From contig JAUVAG010000074.1 of the NCBI GenBank assembly GCA_030591825.1, forward strand, positions 1 through 6,393: a stretch of 6,393 nt of DNA. Direction: 5' to 3'. The DNA comes from Dethiosulfatibacter sp. (GTDB taxonomy: Bacteria > Bacillota > Clostridia > Tissierellales > Dethiosulfatibacteraceae). Every line of letters begins with the position of its first letter. Position 1 is the stretch's first letter. The notes under the pieces are model-generated. The model saw only the letters and a program-made list of their open reading frames with translations. It was not told the DNA's origin and ran no database searches. Of the stretch, positions 1-4,543 are shown piece by piece. Position numbers and translations under genes: made by a program.

Positions 1-1032
1 ATGAACAAGGTTCAGGTGGAGAAGCTTGATGTTTCAGATTTTAAATCACTTGTTAATCTTATGAAAAAAGTGGATGTTGCCATTGATCTGTTGCCGGTAA
101 AATTTATTGACCAAATAGCTTATGCTGGAATTGAAGCAGGTGTCCATATTGTAAACTCAATGTACGGTCATCAAATGTCTGAAGAAGATATTGACCAAAA
201 GGCTAAAGCGGCGGGAGTTACAATTTTGCCTGAAGTAGGACTCGATCCTGGAATAGATCTTGTTTTATGCGGATATGGTGTTAGTCAGCTTGATGAGGTT
301 ACAGAGCTTCATTCATGGACAGGAGGATTCCCGACTAAGGAAGCTATTGACAACGAATTTAAGTACAAAGTCACTTGGACCTGGTATGGAGTTTTATTGT
401 CTTATGCAAGAGATGCAAAAATTATGGAAGACGGAGTAGTAAAAGTTATAAAAGCTGATGATGAGTTCAGAGATGAAAACCTTGTTAAATTTGATTTTCC
501 TGGAATCGGTGCGCTGGAAGCGTTTCCCAATGGTGATGCAGTTACATTTTGTGAACATCTTGGAATATCAGATACGATAAAATCCACTTCAAGAAGAGCC
601 ATGAGATGGGAAGGTCACGGTGAACTTTGGACAAAGCTTAAAGATATTGGATTCTTGAGCAATGAACCTGTAGAGGGACTTGATGGAGTATCGCCTATAG
701 AGTTTTTGGATAAGTTTTTAGGACCTAAACTTCAATATAAAAGAGATGAAAAAGACATGGTTGCCATGAGAAATATAATCAAGGGTAAGAAAAATGGCAA
801 AGAACAGACAATAATTTATGACATGGTTGATACAAGGGATCTTGACACAGGTTTGTATGCAATGAATAGAACTGTAGGATTCACGGCAAGTATTGCTGCC
901 CAGATGATTGTCAAGGGACAGATAGAGAAGAGAGGTCTCTTGACATCTGTAAAGGATGTACCCTATGTTGAATTCATAGGTGAGTTGAAGGCCAGAGGCA
1001 TAGAAATTAAAGAAACTATTATTAATGATTAA
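1..1032 (+). CDS. Saccharopine dehydrogenase / lysine 6-dehydrogenase-like oxidoreductase, 5'-truncated by window edge
   Basis: Cytoplasmic NAD(P)-dependent oxidoreductase of the saccharopine dehydrogenase superfamily, whose members interconvert amines or secondary amines with imines or semialdehydes. The 343 visible residues begin at the end of the Rossmann domain: VEKLDVSDF (6-14) and VDVAIDLLP (24-32) are the usual late-Rossmann strands. The catalytic/C-terminal domain follows, with LPEVGLDPGIDLVL (76-89), a YKVTWTWYG segment (122-130), RWEGHGELW (202-210) and AMNRTVGF (287-294). The N-terminal GxGxxG strand, about 50 residues in relatives, is absent. The ATG at position 1 is therefore probably an internal methionine and the true start lies upstream of the window. 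The stop is TAA at 1030-1032, 27 bp before the methyltransferase gene, which suggests one transcript. The family is clear but the substrate is not. Lysine, saccharopine or an opine-like N-alkyl amino acid are all possible, and the neighbouring methyltransferase hints at a demethylated amino acid. Confidence 0.82.
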   Translation: MNKVQVEKLDVSDFKSLVNLMKKVDVAIDLLPVKFIDQIAYAGIEAGVHIVNSMYGHQMSEEDIDQKAKAAGVTILPEVGLDPGIDLVLCGYGVSQLDEVTELHSWTGGFPTKEAIDNEFKYKVTWTWYGVLLSYARDAKIMEDGVVKVIKADDEFRDENLVKFDFPGIGALEAFPNGDAVTFCEHLGISDTIKSTSRRAMRWEGHGELWTKLKDIGFLSNEPVEGLDGVSPIEFLDKFLGPKLQYKRDEKDMVAMRNIIKGKKNGKEQTIIYDMVDTRDLDTGLYAMNRTVGFTASIAAQMIVKGQIEKRGLLTSVKDVPYVEFIGELKARGIEIKETIIND

Positions 1033-1059
1033 TTTTAATATAATAAAGGGAGAAATATT

Positions 1060-2511
1060 ATGAGCGTAACAGGATTTGGAGCAAATTTATACCAGCCTCT
1101 ATCAATGAACGAGGTTAAGCTAATACACAAAGCTGCAGTAAACGTACTTGGCGGATGTGGATTCATGGTCGAAAATGAGGAATGTTTAAAAAGATTTGAA
1201 GAAGTTGGTTGTGATGTTGATTTTGAAACACAAATTGTAAGGGTTTCGGAAGAGTTATTGATGGATTATGTTAAGAAGGCTCCTTCAAGAGTAAGGCTTT
1301 ATGGTCGTGAAACCAAGCATGATGTAGTAATTGAGCCAAACAAGGTAGTATTTCAGCAAGGTGGAACAGCTGTTAATATTTACGATTTTGAAACTGGCGA
1401 AAGAAGAACCGGAAAACTGACAGATATTGCACAGGCAATTAAAATTGCAGATTATTTGGAAAATCTTCACATAGTTGAGCCTCCGGTTACCGCTACAGAG
1501 CTTAATGATTTAGAAGATGGTGACAAAGATATAAACAGGCTTTTCACTACAGTCAACAATACTACTAAACCAATATGTATGGGTGTTTGGGAAGATCCTA
1601 AGCATACTATAGAAATGGCTAGAATGATAGCAGGCGGAAAGGAAGAATTAAGAGAAAAACCGTTCGTAGGATTTTTAAGTACATGTATTAGCCCTTTAAA
1701 AGCAGACAAGAAAAACATTGACTGGGTTAAGCAGGGAATAGAGGCAGGAATACCAATATTCTGGATTGGTTGTCCGACTTTGGGATTAAGTGCACCTATG
1801 TCACTTGCAGGTTTGTTGGTGCAGTCTGTAGCGGAATGTCTTTTCAATGTATTCTTCGTTCAAACGATTAAGGCAGGAGCACCTACAGTATTCAGCGTTA
1901 CTCCTAATGCTGCTGACATGAGAACAATGCAGTGCTTAATGGGATATACTGAGATGGGCGTTATGAGTGGTGCTCTTTCACAGATGGCATCATTTTATAA
2001 TCTTCCACTTTATTCTACGGGTGGACTTACTGAATCGAAGACGAGTGACATTCAGGCAGGAATAGAAAAATCAATGATGACGTTGCTTGCTACTCTTTCA
2101 GGTGGCCAGTATATTCATGACGTAGGAGGATTTCTTGACAGTACATTTACATATTCTCTTGACCAAATGATTATTGATGATGTAATCAACGGAATGGCAT
2201 TAAGAATACTCAGAGGAATTGAAGTAAACAAGGACAGCTTGGCTGATGAAGTAATAAACTCAATTGGACCTGGAGGACATTTCTTGTATCATGAGCATAC
2301 TATGAGACATATGAGAGGTGAAATGTATAATTCGGACCTGATTGAAAGAAGGATATGGAGTGAATGGAATGATGACGGGGCAAAGGATATGAAGGAAAGG
2401 GCTCATGAAAAAGCAATAGATATTCTTGAAAATCACGAACCTGTAAGACTTCCTGAAGAAACTGTAAAGGCAATTACCGAGAAATACCCGGCAATAAAGA
2501 TTATTCTGTAA
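1060..2511 (+). CDS. MttB-superfamily (trimethylamine methyltransferase family) protein, pyrrolysine-free
   Basis: Predicted cytoplasmic corrinoid-protein methyltransferase (COG5598 type). Characterised relatives without pyrrolysine move one methyl group from a quaternary amine such as glycine betaine, proline betaine or carnitine to the cobalt of a partner corrinoid protein. At 483 residues it matches the usual family length. Family landmarks are the N-terminal helical part (LIHKAAVNVL, 21-30), QQGGTAVNIYDFETGERR (99-116), GGLTESKTSDIQAGIEK (321-337) and the strongly conserved tail GPGGHFLYHEHTMRHMR (403-419), followed by a W..W..DG..DM segment and EPVRLPEE (460-467). The reading frame has no internal TAG. 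In true MttB an amber-encoded pyrrolysine falls at about residue 330, so this is a paralogue with a different substrate. AAAGGGAGA at 1045-1053 is a good ribosome binding site for the ATG at 1060. No corrinoid protein or reductive activase is encoded in the window. The substrate is unknown; glycine betaine or a methylated amino acid is plausible. Confidence 0.9.
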   Translation: MSVTGFGANLYQPLSMNEVKLIHKAAVNVLGGCGFMVENEECLKRFEEVGCDVDFETQIVRVSEELLMDYVKKAPSRVRLYGRETKHDVVIEPNKVVFQQGGTAVNIYDFETGERRTGKLTDIAQAIKIADYLENLHIVEPPVTATELNDLEDGDKDINRLFTTVNNTTKPICMGVWEDPKHTIEMARMIAGGKEELREKPFVGFLSTCISPLKADKKNIDWVKQGIEAGIPIFWIGCPTLGLSAPMSLAGLLVQSVAECLFNVFFVQTIKAGAPTVFSVTPNAADMRTMQCLMGYTEMGVMSGALSQMASFYNLPLYSTGGLTESKTSDIQAGIEKSMMTLLATLSGGQYIHDVGGFLDSTFTYSLDQMIIDDVINGMALRILRGIEVNKDSLADEVINSIGPGGHFLYHEHTMRHMRGEMYNSDLIERRIWSEWNDDGAKDMKERAHEKAIDILENHEPVRLPEETVKAITEKYPAIKIIL

Positions 2512-2520
2512 AAACAATAA

Positions 2521-2546
2521 ACCTGTGGGCTTTTAAGCCTGCAGGT
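2521..2546 (+). terminator. Stem-loop without U-tract after the methyltransferase gene (weak terminator or processing hairpin)
   Basis: ACCTGTGGGC pairs with GCCTGCAGGT across a TTTTAA loop, giving a 10-bp stem if two G-U wobbles are allowed, and up to 12 bp if the loop closes. It starts 10 nt after the methyltransferase stop. The downstream bases are TATATATAGAATAAT rather than a run of T, so a classical intrinsic terminator is doubtful. It may cause partial termination, or it may stabilise the upstream mRNA 3' end and so lower expression of the antiporter relative to the methyltransferase. Confidence 0.45.
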
Positions 2547-2592
2547 ATATATAGAATAATAAAACTGATGAGCATGAATAAAATTTTTGAAA

Positions 2593-2598
2593 AGAGGG
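2593..2598 (+). promoter_or_regulatory. Ribosome binding site that fixes the antiporter start
   Basis: AGAGGG lies 9 nt before the ATG at 2608. The open frame extends back to a TTG at 2587, but that would place this Shine-Dalgarno sequence inside the gene, and the TTG has no purine-rich site of its own. The ATG at 2608 is therefore the better start. Confidence 0.7.
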
Positions 2599-2607
2599 AA
2601 AAAAATT

Positions 2608-4026
2608 ATGTCTGAACATAGAAAAATGAATATACCTTTAGCATTGATTCCAATGTTGACTTTAATAATAACTATAGTAATATCACTTAGATATCTAGAT
2701 ACCGGATCACATATGCCTATAGTTATATCAACAGCCGTTGCTGCACTGGTTGCAATAAAAGCAGGCTATAAATGGGAAGAAATAGAGAAATACATGATGG
2801 AGACAATAGGGACTTCACTGCAGGCACTCACAATTCTTCTTGTAATAGGAATTGTAATTGGTACCTGGATAATTTCCGGAGTAGTACCATCAATGATATA
2901 TTTTGGATTAAAAATCATTTCACCTAAAGTATTCTTATTGGTTGCATGTATAATATGCGCCATAGTATCTGTTGCGACTGGAAGCTCATGGAGTACAGTT
3001 GGAACTGTAGGTATTGCACTTATAGGTATTGGAGAAACAATGAACATACCGCTGCCAATGGTTGCCGGAGCAATATTGTCTGGAGCGTATTTTGGAGACA
3101 AGATGTCACCGCTTTCTGATACAACCAACCTTGCACCTGCTATAGTCGGAGCTGAATTATTCGAACACATAAAGCATATGATATATACGACAGGGCCTAG
3201 CCTGTTGATATCTCTGGTTCTATACGGCATAATGGGTATTAAATATGGAAGTAATGCCATCGACAAGACAAATATTGATATCATTTTAAATGGACTGTCT
3301 TCAAGCTTTGTAATAAGCCCATTTCTCCTGATACCGCCAATAATGGTTATTGTAATGGTTGTAAAAAAGGTTCCAGCATTGCCAGGGTTAATCGGTGGAT
3401 CTTTCCTGGCAGCAATATTTGCACTTGTAGTGCAGAAAGCCAGTCTGGCAGCTGTTGTAACTGCTGCATATTCAGGATTTACATCGGAAACAGGTATGGC
3501 AACTATTGATAAACTCCTTAGTCGTGGAGGGTTATCAAGCATGAGTTATACAATTACACTGGTCTTTGTTGCAATGGCATTTGGAGGAGTAGTGGAAAAA
3601 ACGGGAATGCTTCATGTTATAGTTGATAAAATTCTTTCGGCTGCAAACAGTACAGGATCACTGGTCCTGGCAACAGTACTCACTTGTATAGCTGTAAACA
3701 TATTAACAGCAAGTCAATATTTGGCAATAGTAATACCTGGCAACATGTATAAAGAAAGATTTGAAGAAAACGGACTTCATCCTAAAAATTTGTCTAGATG
3801 TCTTGAGGATGCAGGAACGATTACATCCTGTCTGATCCCTTGGAATAATGGTGGAGTTTTCATGGCTTCGACATTGGGAGTACCGACATTGGCATATTTG
3901 CCATTCGCATTTTTGAATTATATAAATCCTATAATTTCAATAATTTATGGATACACAGGCATTACCATGACTAAATTGGATAAAACTCAGAAAAATAATA
4001 ATCCAGTAGATGAATCAAATTCATAG
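2608..4026 (+). CDS. nhaC: NhaC-family Na+/H+ antiporter (possible Na+-coupled solute exchanger)
   Basis: Integral membrane transporter of 472 residues, typical for NhaC/MleN proteins, which exchange Na+ for H+ or couple Na+ to organic anion exchange (malate/lactate in MleN). Hydrophobic segments lie at about 9-29, 37-51, 73-100, 107-124, 193-213, 232-252, 258-278, 314-332, 350-378 and 430-450. Family signatures are ATGSSWSTVGTVGIALIGIG (123-142), GAYFGDKMSPLSDTTNLAP (159-177), LSRGGLSSMSYTI (304-316) and TASQYLAIVIPGNMY (367-381). The last ~18 residues are polar and probably cytoplasmic. The ATG at 2608 is chosen over an in-frame TTG at 2587 because of the AGAGGG site. The stop is TAG. It sits 96 bp after the methyltransferase gene on the same strand and ends before a strong hairpin, so it probably closes that unit. 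Family assignment is firm; whether it pumps Na+ only or carries a methylated amine, amino acid or product cannot be read from sequence. Confidence 0.88.
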   Translation: MSEHRKMNIPLALIPMLTLIITIVISLRYLDTGSHMPIVISTAVAALVAIKAGYKWEEIEKYMMETIGTSLQALTILLVIGIVIGTWIISGVVPSMIYFGLKIISPKVFLLVACIICAIVSVATGSSWSTVGTVGIALIGIGETMNIPLPMVAGAILSGAYFGDKMSPLSDTTNLAPAIVGAELFEHIKHMIYTTGPSLLISLVLYGIMGIKYGSNAIDKTNIDIILNGLSSSFVISPFLLIPPIMVIVMVVKKVPALPGLIGGSFLAAIFALVVQKASLAAVVTAAYSGFTSETGMATIDKLLSRGGLSSMSYTITLVFVAMAFGGVVEKTGMLHVIVDKILSAANSTGSLVLATVLTCIAVNILTASQYLAIVIPGNMYKERFEENGLHPKNLSRCLEDAGTITSCLIPWNNGGVFMASTLGVPTLAYLPFAFLNYINPIISIIYGYTGITMTKLDKTQKNNNPVDESNS

Positions 4027-4053
4027 ATTTAGATTATTTATCAAAATAAACGG

Positions 4054-4083
4054 TTAAGAATTCATGCTAATCAGATTTATGTT
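4054..4083 (+). promoter_or_regulatory. Weak candidate sigma-A promoter before the ferredoxin-AOR pair
   Basis: TTAAGA (4054-4059) and TATGTT (4078-4083) are separated by 18 nt, and each matches the consensus hexamer at 4 of 6 positions. A start about 7 nt downstream of the -10 would fall inside the left arm of the hairpin at 4086-4119, so the new transcript would lack part of the stem. In an AT-rich gap such matches arise easily by chance, so this is a suggestion only. Confidence 0.2.
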
Positions 4084-4085
4084 AT

Positions 4086-4130
4086 AAGTGTAACCCGTAT
4101 GATAATACGGGTTACACTTGTTTATTATTT
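4086..4130 (+). terminator. Strong hairpin terminator after the antiporter gene
   Basis: AAGTGTAACCCGTAT and ATACGGGTTACACTT form a perfect 15-bp stem (4086-4100 with 4105-4119) around a GATA tetraloop, followed by GTTTATTATTT. The tail is T-rich but interrupted, so termination may be efficient without being complete. It begins 59 nt after the antiporter stop and its tail ends only 5 nt before the GGAGG ribosome binding site of the ferredoxin gene (4136-4140). That position makes it either the end of the upstream unit or a leader element controlling the next one. Confidence 0.8.
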
Positions 4131-4144
4131 AAACCGGAGGAAAA

Positions 4145-4534
4145 ATGAAAAGACTCATAAAAGACGAATCAAAATGCATAGGATGCGGAGCATGTGTTGA
4201 AAAATGCTCTTCGGCATACTTCAAGGAAGAAAATGAAGCAAAATCAAGAATAAGGCTTGAGAAGTTCGAAGACAGAAACTGGAACAGACTAACAATATGC
4301 ACCCAGTGCGGAGTATGTGTAGATATCTGTCCTACAATGGCCATTACAAAGGATGTCAAAGGAGTAGTAAAACTGAACAAGAAAGATTGTGTAGGATGCT
4401 ATATGTGCGTAGGATTTTGTCCTGAAGGGGCAATGTTCCAGCATGATGATTACCACGAGCCATTCAAGTGCATAGCATGTGGACTTTGCGTAGACGTATG
4501 TCCCACAGGTGCGCTTAAGATACAGGAATTCTAG
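4145..4534 (+). CDS. Four-cluster 4Fe-4S ferredoxin-like electron transfer subunit of the adjacent AOR
   Basis: A 129-residue cytoplasmic iron-sulfur protein with sixteen cysteines in four CX2CX2CX3C sets: C11/14/17/21, C52/55/58/62, C82/85/88/92 and C109/112/115/119. Three of the sets end in CP, as is usual for [4Fe-4S] ferredoxin motifs; the first ends CSS. Four such clusters in about 130 residues is the layout of the small electron-transfer subunits paired with AOR-family catalytic subunits (for example AorA-type proteins) and of related polyferredoxin modules. The ATG at 4145 follows GGAGG at 4136-4140 with a short 4-nt gap, and the first cluster begins only 10 residues in, which supports this start. 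The TAG stop lies inside the ribosome binding site of the next gene, so the two are probably translationally coupled and their products likely form a complex that passes electrons to or from ferredoxin. There are no membrane segments or signal peptide. Confidence 0.88.
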   Translation: MKRLIKDESKCIGCGACVEKCSSAYFKEENEAKSRIRLEKFEDRNWNRLTICTQCGVCVDICPTMAITKDVKGVVKLNKKDCVGCYMCVGFCPEGAMFQHDDYHEPFKCIACGLCVDVCPTGALKIQEF

Positions 4535-4541
4535 GAGGAGG
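4533..4541 (+). promoter_or_regulatory. Ribosome binding site overlapping the ferredoxin stop, before two tandem ATGs
   Basis: AGGAGGAGG contains two overlapping AGGAGG registers (4533-4538 and 4536-4541) ahead of ATG codons at 4544 and 4547. The first register is 5 nt from the first ATG and 8 nt from the second; the second register is 2 and 5 nt away. Either start could be used and the products differ by one methionine. The overlap with the upstream TAG (4532-4534) suggests translational coupling. Confidence 0.75.
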
Positions 4542-4543
4542 TT

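Noticed and set aside
1..3. ATG at position 1 as the true start of the dehydrogenase
   Set aside because: The nucleotide-binding GxGxxG region expected in this family is missing, so the gene most likely begins before the window.
1285..1847. Minus-strand frames inside the methyltransferase gene
   Set aside because: No domain signal or translation start; they overlap a full-length conserved gene.
1060..2511. Pyrrolysine-containing trimethylamine methyltransferase
   Set aside because: No in-frame TAG occurs, and the gene is full length in the standard code.
2587..2607. TTG at 2587 as the antiporter start, adding seven residues
   Set aside because: The only good Shine-Dalgarno sequence (AGAGGG, 2593-2598) lies downstream of this TTG and fits the ATG at 2608.
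2568..2615. A 15-codon frame (ATG at 2568, TGA at 2613-2615) overlapping the antiporter start, as a possible leader peptide
   Set aside because: There is no ribosome binding site before it and no codon bias such as runs of one amino acid; chance is the simpler explanation.
2766..3542. Long open frame on the minus strand inside the antiporter gene
   Set aside because: It is antisense to a well-supported membrane transporter, has no recognisable domain, and arises from the codon pattern of the hydrophobic + strand gene.
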